A stretch of DNA of 64,000 bases from Deferribacteres bacterium (GTDB lineage Bacteria > Chrysiogenota > Deferribacteres > Deferribacterales > Geovibrionaceae). Positions within the stretch are counted from its first letter, which is position 1. Every line of letters starts with the position of its first letter. Of this stretch, positions 7,923 to 17,130 are shown piece by piece. The notes beneath the pieces were generated by a model that was not told where the DNA came from, did not search any database, and worked only from the letters and a program-made list of their open reading frames with translations. The position numbers and the translations under genes are program-made. The stretch lies in the NCBI GenBank assembly GCA_023395255.1, contig JAEWZN010000010.1, positions 124,001-188,000 of the forward strand, written 5' to 3'.

Positions 7923-8528
7923 ATGCTGCGTAAACTCATTTTTCTTCTGGCTGCTGTTCTGGTTTTCGGTTGCAGCACACAGAAAGAAGCGGACAAAACT
8001 GAAGAGGTTGATATGAAAAACACAAAAGTATTATTCAGTACAAACTTGGGGGATTTTGAGGTTGAGCTTTTCGACAAGGAATCGCCCGAAACGGTCAAAA
8101 ACTTCCTTGGATATGTAAAGTCAGGATTTTATGAAGGAACAGTCTTCCACAGAGTTATTCCCGGATTCATGGCACAGGGCGGAGGTTTCACCGAAAATCT
8201 TGAGCAGAAGGAAGGAAATGCCCCAATCAAAAATGAGGCATCAAACGGAATCAAGAACGAGAGAGGAACAATAGCAATGGCAAGAACAAATGATCCTCAC
8301 TCCGCCACATCACAGTTTTTTATAAACTATGTGGACAACTATTTTCTGGATTATGCCGCAGAAACTCCGCAGGGATGGGGCTATGCCGTATTCGGCAAAG
8401 TCACGAAAGGGATGGAGATCGTAGACGCTATGGCTGATGTACCCACAGGGAGCGGCGGCTTTTTCAGAAGTGATGTTCCTCAGACTTCCATAGTGATAAA
8501 AAAGGTAAAAGTAATTAAGAAAAAATAG
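7923..8528 (+). CDS. Cyclophilin-type peptidylprolyl isomerase, lipoprotein
   Basis: A 201-residue prolyl cis-trans isomerase for folding of exported proteins. The first 17 residues are a lipoprotein signal (VFGC, C17), so the mature enzyme should be membrane-tethered in the periplasm. Cyclophilin motifs FHRVIPGFMAQGG, TNDPHSATSQFFIN and the YAVFGKVTKGMEIVD block are present. An internal ATG at residue 31 would give a cytoplasmic form, but its ribosome site is poor. It ends just before a good terminator. Confidence 0.92.
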   Translation: MLRKLIFLLAAVLVFGCSTQKEADKTEEVDMKNTKVLFSTNLGDFEVELFDKESPETVKNFLGYVKSGFYEGTVFHRVIPGFMAQGGGFTENLEQKEGNAPIKNEASNGIKNERGTIAMARTNDPHSATSQFFINYVDNYFLDYAAETPQGWGYAVFGKVTKGMEIVDAMADVPTGSGGFFRSDVPQTSIVIKKVKVIKKK

Positions 8529-8535
8529 AAAGCGC

Positions 8536-8565
8536 AAGCTCCCTTCTGTGTGGAGGGAGCTTTTT
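8536..8565 (+). terminator. Terminator after the cyclophilin gene
   Basis: AAGCTCCCT / loop TCTGTGTGG / AGGGAGCTT followed by TTT. Confidence 0.85.
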
Positions 8566-8919
8566 AACCACTTAATGCACTCAAACTTTTTTGTTCTGTA
8601 AGTTTCTATTAGTTCATAATTTTTATTAAATGATCCCCGTTCTCTAGACATTTCTGTGGACAAACCGATGAGCATAATATAATAAAATAATAGTAGTATA
8701 GTTATCAGGTGATATTCTTTCTTTTCGGAGAATATCAAAATGAGTGTATAAAATGTTTTCTTACAGATACTTACAGGTGGTTTGAGCATACAGCTTTCAG
8801 AAAAGCATTGCCTGATGTCAATTAATTATTATTTTTAGTTGAAATATATTTGTATTTGAAGACATAATTGGTTTGAATTAAAACCGCGTACTGCTGACTT
8901 AAAGTAAAAGGAGTCTTAT
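8566..8919. other. AT-rich intergenic region before the Fur-type gene
   Basis: No supported gene. The right part is very AT-rich (for example ATTAATTATTATTTTTAG near 8820) and probably holds the promoter of the Fur-family gene and perhaps an autoregulatory box, but no clear box can be defined by eye. Confidence 0.4.
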
Positions 8920-9330
8920 ATGAATTTTGAAGAATCGCTCAGGTCGAAAAACCTTAAGGTTACACCTCAGAGGATGCTTCTGCTCAGCGAGATCAGAGGT
9001 AAAGGGCATGTCTGCATTGACGAGCTGCACAGGCTTGTTAAGGCTGTTTCCCCTTCCGTTTCTCTGGCAACAATATATAAAAACGTTAACCTCCTTGTGG
9101 AGGAAGGCCTGCTTAAGGAGATCCCGATTGAGGGCGCAAAACCGGTTTATGAGATAAACATAGGCGACCATGTTCACTATGTCTGCTCAAAATGCGGCTA
9201 TGTGGAAGACCTGGAAACGGATTCATACGAGCTTAAAAGATTCTTCTATGAAAAATACGGAAAATATGTGGACTCTGTGGGTGTCATGATAAAAGGCACA
9301 TGCAGAAGCTGCTCAGGAATGAACTCCTAA
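8920..9330 (+). CDS. Fur family regulator, PerR-like
   Basis: A 136-residue metal-dependent repressor. The N-terminal winged helix (about 1-75) contains the family segment SLATIYKNVNLLVEEGLL. The dimerisation domain has HVHYVCSKCG (C89, C92) and a second pair C128 and C131 (CRSC) for the structural zinc. The short length and the arrangement resemble PerR/Fur proteins of anaerobes, which control peroxide or iron responses; rubrerythrin and hemerythrin in this window are plausible targets. AAGGAG precedes the ATG and a terminator follows, so it is monocistronic. Fur, PerR or Zur cannot be separated safely. Confidence 0.88.
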   Translation: MNFEESLRSKNLKVTPQRMLLLSEIRGKGHVCIDELHRLVKAVSPSVSLATIYKNVNLLVEEGLLKEIPIEGAKPVYEINIGDHVHYVCSKCGYVEDLETDSYELKRFFYEKYGKYVDSVGVMIKGTCRSCSGMNS

Positions 9331-9338
9331 AATAAAGA

Positions 9339-9365
9339 AGGGAACCTTGCGGTTCCCTGTCTTTT
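9339..9365 (+). terminator. Terminator after the Fur-type gene
   Basis: AGGGAACC / TTGC / GGTTCCCT (9339-9358), then GTCTTTT. Confidence 0.8.
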
Positions 9366-9507
9366 CGGGAGGTTGTTTTCTGCTTCTCGTTAAAGATATG
9401 AACGCCGCACAGAAGAATAGTTCATAAAAAGTCCGTAATTTAAATTCTGCCGGATAAGGCAGACTGCCCCGGCATATACCAGCGGGTGCGTCTGCTGTAT
9501 TCTCCCT

Positions 9508-10758
9508 TTACTTTCCGCTGAAAAGATATTTTTCCAGCACGCTGAAAATATCAGTAGTTATCTGATCCGGTGTGAGTGCTTCTTTTATTGCTTTTACAGG
9601 CTGCCCTGTGACGATATTTTTGGCATTGAGATCAAGGGGAAACGGCTCCCTCTCATTTCCGTCCTCATCAATAATCACAAGTATTTTCGGCTTTGTGGAG
9701 CTCCCTCTGGAAACTTCATAAACTATTCCGACCTCGCCGGATTCCAGCCGCAGAACAGTCCCCACGGGATAAACCCCCAGAAGACTAACGAAGAATTTTA
9801 CCAGAGTTTCGTTGAAATGCCTGCCGGACCAGCCGAAAATCAGCTTAATTGCCTGCACGGGGGATCGCCCCTTGCTGTATGGCCGATCTGAGGTTATTGT
9901 ATCGTATGTATCTGCTATGGCGACTATTTTAGCATTTTTTGTTATCTGGCGCTCAAGCAGACCTTCGGGGTAGCCTGTGCCGTTAGCCTTCTCATGGTGC
10001 TGGAGTACCGCCTGAAGAACGGCCTCGTTCAGTCCGCCGCACTGCTTAAGCATCTGAAAACCCCGTTCGGAGTGGCTTTTCAGTGTTTCAAACTCAGTTT
10101 CCGAGAGCTTGCCGGAATCCTTATAAACATACTCCGGCAGCATAAGCATGCCAACATCATGGAGCAGGCCTGCCAGACCGAGATTTTCCAGTTCGTATGT
10201 CGGCAGTCCCAGCCTTCTGCCAAGGGCTATTGAGAGAATGCTTACGTTTATGGCGTGGTTGACTTCACACTCCAGTGCTTCCTTTACAAGAAGCATGTTC
10301 ATAAAAACTTCGTTTTTATAAAGACATGTGCTGACAAACTCGTCCGTTACGGAGCGTGCAATATCCAGATCAGGCAACGAGCCTGAGGTTATTTTATCGA
10401 AAATTGATTTTACATTGCTCTGAGCCCGCTGACGGATCTTTTTTGCAAAAATAAGGTTGTTGCCGGGTGAGAACACTCCCGGACGCATGTTTTCGTCATC
10501 CTCCGGCTCAGCTTCCGCTTTTCTGCACGGGGGACGCATGCTATCCTTCCGCGCGAGGCCGAAGCTGTCCAAAAGGGAAATCGCGGGTTCGTCCTCAGCG
10601 TCAGCCAGATAGACGTAGTCAACTCCCTGATCTTTCAAATCCTGTACAAAATCCAGATCCGTAATTACCTGCCCGTAATGTGGAAAGTGGACTCCCTGCT
10701 TGTCCAGCCGCGAAATGACCATTCCCGGCTGGATTTCTGATAAAGGAATTCTCTTCAC
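9508..10758 (-). CDS. HD-GYP domain phosphodiesterase
   Basis: A 416-residue protein predicted to degrade c-di-GMP. The N-terminal 60 residues (starting IPLSEIQPGMVISRLD) match the DUF3391 domain often placed before HD-GYP. Metal-binding H200-D201 (LLHDVG), H254-H255 (HHE) and the GYP triad at 262-264 (NGTGYPEGL) are intact, as is D283 (IADTYDTIT). No transmembrane helix. GTG start with AGGTG upstream. It is the last gene of a leftward group with two response regulators, which could control its synthesis. Confidence 0.9.
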   Translation of the reverse strand: MKRIPLSEIQPGMVISRLDKQGVHFPHYGQVITDLDFVQDLKDQGVDYVYLADAEDEPAISLLDSFGLARKDSMRPPCRKAEAEPEDDENMRPGVFSPGNNLIFAKKIRQRAQSNVKSIFDKITSGSLPDLDIARSVTDEFVSTCLYKNEVFMNMLLVKEALECEVNHAINVSILSIALGRRLGLPTYELENLGLAGLLHDVGMLMLPEYVYKDSGKLSETEFETLKSHSERGFQMLKQCGGLNEAVLQAVLQHHEKANGTGYPEGLLERQITKNAKIVAIADTYDTITSDRPYSKGRSPVQAIKLIFGWSGRHFNETLVKFFVSLLGVYPVGTVLRLESGEVGIVYEVSRGSSTKPKILVIIDEDGNEREPFPLDLNAKNIVTGQPVKAIKEALTPDQITTDIFSVLEKYLFSGK

Positions 10759-10797
10759 TTAATCACCTGATGTAAACGCTCTCGTCTGCTTTTACGC

Positions 10798-11373
10798 CTA
10801 TATCAGTCCGGATTTGATGGCGTAGTTTACCAAAGCGGTCGAGTTGGAGAGATTTAGCTTCTGGAGCATTTTATTTCTGTGCGTATCGACAGTATTTTTA
10901 CTTATTTGAAGCTGCTTTGCAATCTCTTTACTTGTTTTTCCGCCTGCAATATGTTTGAGAATTTCATATTCCCTTACAGTAAGCAGCAGAACGGACTTAG
11001 GCCAAGGTTTCATCCTTTTTCTGGGTTTAACTCCTTTGAGCGCTTCGGTGAAGGTATGCACATCGTTTTCAATGTAGAGGAAATTGATAATATTATATTT
11101 TTTGAAATAGTACTTCTGGAAGGGGTTGCTCTTTGAGGTAAGAAGCATAATTGTCGCCGGATAGTCGCCGTCAAGAAAAGGGCGGATAAGGTCTTCGTCA
11201 AAATTGCTGGAGAAAATGTCAAAAATTACAAAATCAGGCAAAAAGTCAGACTGCGCGAGCTCCTCTTTGTCTTCATAGCGCAGTGTGAGGCATTTATGCC
11301 CCTGAATACTCAGTATTTCGTTTATCCATTCAAGGTGAATGGTGTTGTTGCTGATAACAAGATAATTTTTCAT
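10798..11373 (-). CDS. LuxR/NarL-type regulator with degenerate receiver domain
   Basis: A 191-residue DNA-binding protein. The C-terminal helix-turn-helix (about 130-190, LTVREYEILKHIAGGKTSKE and following) is typical of the FixJ/NarL group. The N-terminal domain has the receiver fold pattern but lacks the acidic pair after strand 1 (ISNNT there) and the conserved lysine after strand 5; only an aspartate (VIFDIF) and LLTS remain. It is therefore probably a pseudo-receiver not controlled by normal phosphorylation. Start chosen at 11373 because GAGGTTAGG precedes this ATG; a longer reading to 11436 lacks such a site. Confidence 0.82.
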   Translation of the reverse strand: MKNYLVISNNTIHLEWINEILSIQGHKCLTLRYEDKEELAQSDFLPDFVIFDIFSSNFDEDLIRPFLDGDYPATIMLLTSKSNPFQKYYFKKYNIINFLYIENDVHTFTEALKGVKPRKRMKPWPKSVLLLTVREYEILKHIAGGKTSKEIAKQLQISKNTVDTHRNKMLQKLNLSNSTALVNYAIKSGLI

Positions 11374-11503
11374 CCTAACCTCAGTCCCCAATGTTTCGCA
11401 AGCAATAGAAATATCACTATAAATAACGTTTATCATGCGGGCGTGAAAATATCGTGAAGGAAAATCAGACTGATTGCGGAGGAAAAGGAATGCGGTGCTT
11501 GTT

Positions 11504-12190
11504 TCAGGAGTTTATGAAATACCCCAGACCTTTAGCACTTTTGATGATCTCATTGCCTATTTTTTTTCTCAAAAATTTTATGTGGCTTCTCAGGGTTTCC
11601 TTAGACATATACTCGTTTCGCCATATTTCAGACTCAAATTTTTCATAACGCACTATTCTGCCTCGGTTTTCAATCAGAATTTCCAGAATGCGCGATTCAA
11701 TATTGGTGAGGGGGATTTCACCTTCGTAAGATGAAATGCTTTTAAGGGGAAAACTGTATGTCAGCCCGTTTTCGAGGCAAATCAGCTCAGGGTTTTTTTC
11801 CTCCAGCTCGCGCACACATTTTTGCAGTGCGCCGCGGAGATCCTCAAGCATAACAGGTTTTACAAGGTATCTGCTTATGTCCAGCTCTATTGCTTGCAGG
11901 GTGTACTGCTCATCTGTATAGGCAGTGGTCATGAGTATGCGCAGCTTTTTGTCGGAACTGCGTATTCTTTTGATAAGCTGCAATCCGTCCGTATAGGGCA
12001 TTTTTATGTCGGCTATGAGGATGTCCGGTTTCTTTTCGGTATAAAGGACAAAGGCCTCATTACCGTCTGAGGCGCAATGAAGGGTTCCGCATAGCTTTTT
12101 AAGTATCATTTCATAGCTTTTGCGTATGCCTTCATCATCCTCGGCGTAAAGCACCGTGTATTTTTTCAGTTTCTTGTCCGGTTCTGTCAT
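11504..12190 (-). CDS. OmpR-type response regulator (REC plus winged helix)
   Basis: A 228-residue two-component regulator. Receiver residues E17-D18-D19, phosphoacceptor D61 (LIADIKMP), T89 and K111-P112 are all present, so it should be phosphorylated normally. The C-terminal half (about 145-228) is a winged helix of the OmpR class, ending RKKIGNEIIKSAKGLGYFI. Its ATG overlaps the stop codon of the PanE-NUDIX gene in an ATGA, so the two are translationally coupled. No histidine kinase lies beside it. The gene that it regulates is unknown. Confidence 0.88.
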   Translation of the reverse strand: MTEPDKKLKKYTVLYAEDDEGIRKSYEMILKKLCGTLHCASDGNEAFVLYTEKKPDILIADIKMPYTDGLQLIKRIRSSDKKLRILMTTAYTDEQYTLQAIELDISRYLVKPVMLEDLRGALQKCVRELEEKNPELICLENGLTYSFPLKSISSYEGEIPLTNIESRILEILIENRGRIVRYEKFESEIWRNEYMSKETLRSHIKFLRKKIGNEIIKSAKGLGYFINS

Positions 12191-13509
12191 ACAGGTTTCA
12201 CTTTTATGTAATCCGCCAGTATTTTGGCGTGGTCAAACGCCAGATCGGCGGGCAGGGCATCAAGTGGGAAGAATTTTGCTGCTTTTGCATCATCACCCGC
12301 TACGGGTTCGGCATCAGATTCTGTGTAATATACGGCAGAAGCCACATGACCGCGCTTATCCCTTGCCGGGTCTGAATAAATGCCGAGCAGTGTTACGGAT
12401 TCAGCCTTAATGCCTGTCTCCTCCATCAGTTCGCGCACAGCAGCGTCCTCAGTCTTTTCGCCGTATTCAACAAATCCGCCGGGTATAGCCCAGCCTTTGG
12501 GCTCGTACTTTCTTTCCACAAGGAGAACGGAGCCGCCCTTTCTTACTATAACATCCGCAGCCACTCTCGGTGTGTAGACAAATATTCTGCCGTATTTGAA
12601 CCTGAGCGATCTGTACACAGTTTCGCAGTAGGGCGCTCCTTTGCCCGCGGCTTCCAGACGGCTTATGACAGGCAGGAGTATGCCGTCAATCTCAGGCTGT
12701 CTGTTCTTCTGTATATCGATGAGCATGCTGGTTTTATAATCGTCCAGACTGTCCTTGTGGGCAATTAGCGGCATCCATTCCTCTTCGGGAACTTCCACCC
12801 CTTCCATCCGTGCCGCCTCAAGGGTTTCCTTAACCATTTTCACCATGAGGGCAAAGACTTCCGGATCTTTTGCCATTTTGCCGCAGGTGCTTTCCAGAAG
12901 CGCGGAAAGCGGGTTGTAGGCAATGTTCCAGATCAGCTTCTTCCACAGGATATACTTCATGCTTTTTGCAGCATTAAACTCCAGGCCGGACTTGCTGAGA
13001 ATTTCGGCAAAATATGGTTCCGCGGCTTTGCTCTCCTCACTGAAAGCGCCGAAGGTGATATTTCCGAAGGCTGTGTGGTTCAGCACCCCCGGTGATTCTA
13101 TCCACACGCCGATGTAAAGGCTCGCAGCGAGAACACGGTTTTTACCGAAGTGCTTTTCCAGAATAGCCGGGTTTTCCACTCCGTTCTGGAACGAAACAGC
13201 GTAGCCGTCTTTTCTGAGGTGCTTTGCGGCATCTGCGCACACTGTTTCGGTGTCCTGCGATTTAACGGCGAAGATTATAACATCATACTCACCCGTAAGC
13301 CCGTCTGCCGCCTTGACAGGGATAACAGAATCCCCGTGTATTCTGCTTTTAAACACAAGCCTGCCAGTTTCCTGCATGGCTTTCAGATGCGCTCCCCTTG
13401 CTATGAGCTCGGTATCAAAACCAGCCTTGGTGAAGAACGCGCCGTAATAGCAGCCTATTGCCCCGGCTCCCACTATTGCTATACGTTTATTTGAAAGAGA
13501 TTTGTCCAT
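12187..13509 (-). CDS. Ketopantoate reductase (PanE/ApbA) fused to a NUDIX hydrolase
   Basis: A 440-residue two-domain protein. Residues 8-300 are a 2-dehydropantoate 2-reductase-like domain with a GAGAIG dinucleotide motif (14-19), FAVKSQDT and the WNIAYNPLSAL helix; this family makes pantoate for coenzyme A using NADPH. Residues 313-440 are a NUDIX domain with a complete box: G345, E351, R359-E360 and E363-E364, of the ADP-ribose/NADH pyrophosphatase kind. The first start codons overlap the end of clpC by 23 bp, and its stop overlaps the next gene in ATGA, so all are one operon. The two usual family members are normally separate proteins; length 440 is the sum of both. Substrates are inferred. 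Confidence 0.85.
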   Translation of the reverse strand: MDKSLSNKRIAIVGAGAIGCYYGAFFTKAGFDTELIARGAHLKAMQETGRLVFKSRIHGDSVIPVKAADGLTGEYDVIIFAVKSQDTETVCADAAKHLRKDGYAVSFQNGVENPAILEKHFGKNRVLAASLYIGVWIESPGVLNHTAFGNITFGAFSEESKAAEPYFAEILSKSGLEFNAAKSMKYILWKKLIWNIAYNPLSALLESTCGKMAKDPEVFALMVKMVKETLEAARMEGVEVPEEEWMPLIAHKDSLDDYKTSMLIDIQKNRQPEIDGILLPVISRLEAAGKGAPYCETVYRSLRFKYGRIFVYTPRVAADVIVRKGGSVLLVERKYEPKGWAIPGGFVEYGEKTEDAAVRELMEETGIKAESVTLLGIYSDPARDKRGHVASAVYYTESDAEPVAGDDAKAAKFFPLDALPADLAFDHAKILADYIKVKPV

Positions 13510-15895
13510 CCTTTAAAACCGCCCTTAAGTTCCTGCGTTTTTTGTATCTGCCGGAGATGAGTATATCCGACAGGTTGTCTTCTATGTGCGTCTGGAGGAG
13601 GCGTTTGATGGGCCTTGCTCCGTAGTTGAAGTTATAGTCCTGAGAAAGGAGGAACTCCTTTACATCGTCATCAAGTGAAACCTGCTTTTCGTGTTTTTCA
13701 AGCCTCTGGTTGATTTCCTCCACCTGAAGATCGATGATTTTGAACAGATCACCCTTGCCCAGCGGCTTGAACACTATGTGGCTGTCCACCCTGTTGAGAA
13801 ATTCGGGGGAAAAACGCTCCCGAAGCTCCTTAAATGCGTTGGATTTGAACCTGTCATAATCTATCTCGAAGCTTACCTTATCATCCGAGGTGCTGAAACC
13901 CATGGAGCGGGAATCAAGGGTGAGCTTGGTTCCGAGGTTTGAGGTCATTATCACTACAGTGTTTTTGAAGTTAACCATATGACCCAGACTGTCGTGTATG
14001 TGCCCTTCATCCAGAACCTGCAGGAGGATGTTCATCACTTCGGGGTGTGCTTTCTCTATCTCATCGAAGAGCACCACTGAGTATGGCTTCCTGCGAACCT
14101 GCTCGGTGAGCTTGCCCCCTTCTTCATAGCCGACATATCCGGGGGGTGCGCCGACCAGTCGGGAAACGTTGAACTTTTCCATATACTCGCTCATGTCTAT
14201 GCGTATGAGCGCTCCGGCGGAGCCGAAAACTATCTCGGCAAGGCGTTTTGCGACCTCGGTTTTCCCAACACCTGTGGGGCCGAGGAATATGAAGGAGCCC
14301 AGAGGTCTGTCAGGGTTATTAAGCCCTGCGAAGCTGCGCTTTATGGAGCGGGCAAGCGCGTCCACGGCCTCATCCTGTCCGAGAACGTATTTCTTTATAT
14401 CCTTTCCGATGTTGACTATGCGCTCCATCTGGTCTTCACGGAGCTTCTGGACGGGGATTCCCGTCATCATCGCCACAACTTCGGATATGTGGTCATTGTT
14501 CAGGGAAGGCCAGTTCAAGTCAAGCTCCTGAGTCCATTCCCCAAGGAGGTTGCGGAACTTTCCGCCGAGACGGTCAATATCCTTCGTCACTTTTTCCACA
14601 GTGTCAAAGTCGTTGTCGGCTATCAGCCTGTTCCGTTTATCCATGGCGGCATCAAGCTTAAGCTTAACCTCCTTGAGATTATCGGGGAGTATGTTTACGC
14701 TGAGCTTAAGCTTTGAGCATGCTTCATCTATCACGTCGATGCTTTTGTCAGGCTGGAATTTATCGGTCACGTACCTGTCTGTGAGGTAAACGGTTTCCTT
14801 TAATACCTCATCAGGTATGTAGACCTTGTGGAAGTCCTCGTAATACTTTCTTATTCCGCCGAGGATTCCGATTGTTTCCTCCGTGTTGGGCGGATTAACA
14901 AAGATAGTTTGAAAGCGTCTGTTCAGCGCGCCGTCCTTTTCAAAGTGCTTCCTGTACTCGGTGAGAGTAGTTGCGCCTATGCACTGGAAAGAACCTCTGG
15001 CAAGGGCGGGTTTCAGCATGTTGGACGCGTCAATGGAGCCTTCGGCAGCTCCCGCGCCGACTATGGTATGTATTTCATCTATGAAGACTATGATGTTTGT
15101 TGCCTGTTCAATCTCCTTGATCAGGTTTTTCATCCTTTCCTCAAACTGGCCTCTGTATTTGGTTCCGGCAACGAGGCTTCCGAGTTCAAGGGAGATCAGG
15201 CGCTTGTTTTTAAGAAATTCGGGTATGCCGGAGGAGACCATTTCACGGGCGAGACCTTCTACTATGGCTGTTTTGCCCACGCCGGGTTCGCCGATTATCA
15301 CTGCGTTGTTCTTTATCCTGCGGCAGAGGATCTGGATCAGCCTTTCAATCTCCCCGCTGCGGCCTATAACGGGATCAAGCTTGCCTTCCTTGGCAAGTTC
15401 TGTGAGATCACGCCCGAACTCGTCTATTGTGGGGGTGGAGACCGTGGCTCCCTGTACTTTAGTGCTGGAAAGAGCGCGTATCTCCTCCCTTACCGGGGCA
15501 AGCTCAAAGCCCAGCTTGGCGAGGAGCATGTAAGCCTTGCCTCTGCGCTCCCTCAGGAGGCCGAGGAGGATATGCTCTGTGTTTATATATTTGCTTTCCA
15601 GCAGCCGCGCTTCCTCCACTGCCGCCTCAAGCACTGTTTTTCCCATGGGGCTGAAAGGGAGGCTCCCTTTTATCATCAGGTTTCTTCCCTGAACGCTCAT
15701 TTTCTTGATGTCGTTTATGAGCACGTTGGTGTCCAGCCCGCGCTTATTGAAAATATCGGCGGCTACACCCGTTTTCTCCCTGAGGAGCCCCATGAGGATG
15801 TGTTCCGTATCTATGGATATTTGGAGGAGCTTTTCTGCGGCCTCTCTGGAATAGAGAATCACCCGCCTTGCTCTGTCCGTAAAAAGATCAAACAT
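13487..15895 (-). CDS. clpC: ATP-dependent Clp protease ATPase subunit ClpC
   Basis: An 802-residue AAA+ unfoldase that feeds substrates to ClpP. Two N-terminal Clp repeats (about 4-75 and 80-145), first ATPase domain with GEPGVGKT at 202-209 and Walker B FIDEIH near 271-276, a UVR-like middle helix region (about 420-455) and second ATPase with GPTGVGKT plus VVLFDEIEKAHPEV, ending in the D2-small domain (YNFNYGARPIKRLLQT). The start MFDLFTDRARRV is typical of ClpC. It heads the operon with PanE-NUDIX and a response regulator. ClpP itself is not in the window. ClpA and ClpB are less likely because of the short middle domain. Confidence 0.92.
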   Translation of the reverse strand: MFDLFTDRARRVILYSREAAEKLLQISIDTEHILMGLLREKTGVAADIFNKRGLDTNVLINDIKKMSVQGRNLMIKGSLPFSPMGKTVLEAAVEEARLLESKYINTEHILLGLLRERRGKAYMLLAKLGFELAPVREEIRALSSTKVQGATVSTPTIDEFGRDLTELAKEGKLDPVIGRSGEIERLIQILCRRIKNNAVIIGEPGVGKTAIVEGLAREMVSSGIPEFLKNKRLISLELGSLVAGTKYRGQFEERMKNLIKEIEQATNIIVFIDEIHTIVGAGAAEGSIDASNMLKPALARGSFQCIGATTLTEYRKHFEKDGALNRRFQTIFVNPPNTEETIGILGGIRKYYEDFHKVYIPDEVLKETVYLTDRYVTDKFQPDKSIDVIDEACSKLKLSVNILPDNLKEVKLKLDAAMDKRNRLIADNDFDTVEKVTKDIDRLGGKFRNLLGEWTQELDLNWPSLNNDHISEVVAMMTGIPVQKLREDQMERIVNIGKDIKKYVLGQDEAVDALARSIKRSFAGLNNPDRPLGSFIFLGPTGVGKTEVAKRLAEIVFGSAGALIRIDMSEYMEKFNVSRLVGAPPGYVGYEEGGKLTEQVRRKPYSVVLFDEIEKAHPEVMNILLQVLDEGHIHDSLGHMVNFKNTVVIMTSNLGTKLTLDSRSMGFSTSDDKVSFEIDYDRFKSNAFKELRERFSPEFLNRVDSHIVFKPLGKGDLFKIIDLQVEEINQRLEKHEKQVSLDDDVKEFLLSQDYNFNYGARPIKRLLQTHIEDNLSDILISGRYKKRRNLRAVLKDGQISFK

Positions 15896-16003
15896 GCGTT
15901 TCTGCCCCCTATATTTAAATGTATGTTTATAATTATATGGTCTTTAAACACTTCTTTTCAATACTAATATGCCCTGAATCTTTTTTGAGAGCAAAAAAGT
16001 CCG

Positions 16004-16031
16004 TTGACAAATAAGCAGGCGAAAGCATAAT
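16004..16031 (+). promoter_or_regulatory. Promoter for the ACT protein/def operon
   Basis: TTGACA (16004-16009), 16-bp spacer, CATAAT (16026-16031), ending 28 bp before the ATG at 16060. Confidence 0.6.
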
Positions 16032-16059
16032 AACCCATTAGTAATAACGGGGTGCATCT

Positions 16060-16602
16060 ATGGGAAAGGCAAACCTTTTTTCACTCATGCTCGTTGCGGG
16101 TGACAGGCCCGGTATAGTAGCTGACATAACCAAGGTTCTTCTTGAGAACAATTTTAATATCGAAGACTCAAGCTCCACGCTGCTTCAGGGTTTTTTTGCG
16201 GCCATATTAATCGTAAGCCGCGAACAGCCCATGAGCGAGTGCGAGGTTAAGGAGCTTTTTGAGGAACTCCTTGAGAAAAAAGGTGTTTCCGTAAAAGTGC
16301 AGAGCATGACGGAAACCGAGGATGCTCCCGCGGGTGAGCACTACATAATATCCGTATACGGTTCAGACAAGCCCGGCATAGTGCATAAGGTGGCTTCATT
16401 TCTCTCCGGGGAAGGTATAAACATCATAGACCTTCAGACCAAAGTGGCGGGAAAGGAAAAATCTCCGATATACATTATGGTTCTGGAAGTTGTTCTGCCT
16501 GAATATTTTCCGGATAAAACATGGACGGACAAGCTTAAGCAGATCTCATCAGAGCTCGGAACCGACATACACGTCAGACAGATTGAAACATACGAGTTGT
16601 AA
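16060..16602 (+). CDS. Double ACT domain protein, GcvR-like
   Basis: A 180-residue cytoplasmic protein of two ACT domains (about 5-85 and 92-175). Each begins with the usual small-molecule site pattern, VAGDRPGIVADITKVL and VYGSDKPGIVHKVASFL. Proteins of this layout include GcvR, which controls the glycine cleavage system, and other amino-acid sensors; in this window glyA (SHMT) and a threonine aldolase suggest glycine metabolism. It is followed after three bases by peptide deformylase. No DNA-binding domain, so it would act through a partner. Ligand is unknown. Confidence 0.8.
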   Translation: MGKANLFSLMLVAGDRPGIVADITKVLLENNFNIEDSSSTLLQGFFAAILIVSREQPMSECEVKELFEELLEKKGVSVKVQSMTETEDAPAGEHYIISVYGSDKPGIVHKVASFLSGEGINIIDLQTKVAGKEKSPIYIMVLEVVLPEYFPDKTWTDKLKQISSELGTDIHVRQIETYEL

Positions 16603-16605
16603 TAT

Positions 16606-17109
16606 ATGGCAGTAAGGGAAGTTCTGGTTTATCCCGATCCGGTTCTGAAAGAGATTTCGGAAGATGTGACGGAGCTGAACGATAAAATAAAGCAGGTCAT
16701 ACAGGATCTGAAAGATACAATGGATTCATCATCCCACTCCGTGGGAATAGCCGCACCGCAGATAGGTGAACTCTACAGGATCATAGCAATCGATCCGGGC
16801 AAAAACCCCAAGTGCGAGCAGAGCCACGGCAGACAGATAATGATCAACCCCGTGATACTGAAATGGGAAGGCATAACTCCTTTCAGGGAAGGGTGCATGA
16901 GTGTGCCGGATTACACGGGGAACGTGAACAGGGCAAGGAAGGTTCTTGTGCAGTATCTGGATGAGAATCTGGAAGAAAAAGTTATCGAAACCGAAGGCTT
17001 CGAGGCGATCCTCATTCAGCACGAATCAGACCACCTCGACGGCGTTTTGTTTATCGACCGCGTTATATCAAGAAGAACAGATCTTTTCAGAAGGAAAAAA
17101 TATAAGTAA
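16606..17109 (+). CDS. def: Peptide deformylase
   Basis: A 167-residue metalloenzyme that removes formyl groups from new proteins. All three signatures are present: motif 1 GIAAPQIG (47-54), motif 2 EGCMS with metal ligand C97, and motif 3 HESDH with H139, E140 and H143. Motif 1 has GIAAPQ in place of GLAAPQ and motif 2 has Met in place of Leu, both tolerated. Three bases separate it from the ACT gene. The basic C-terminus RTDLFRRKKYK is slightly extended. No fmt gene follows, unlike the common def-fmt arrangement; instead there is a repeat island. Confidence 0.95.
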   Translation: MAVREVLVYPDPVLKEISEDVTELNDKIKQVIQDLKDTMDSSSHSVGIAAPQIGELYRIIAIDPGKNPKCEQSHGRQIMINPVILKWEGITPFREGCMSVPDYTGNVNRARKVLVQYLDENLEEKVIETEGFEAILIQHESDHLDGVLFIDRVISRRTDLFRRKKYK

Positions 17110-17130
17110 ACGCAAGCAGTTTATGCTGAC

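Noticed and set aside
14828..15967. Long plus-strand ORF (379 codons) opposite clpC
   Set aside because: Lies antisense to a clear clpC coding region with conserved motifs; no ribosome site and no protein family features.
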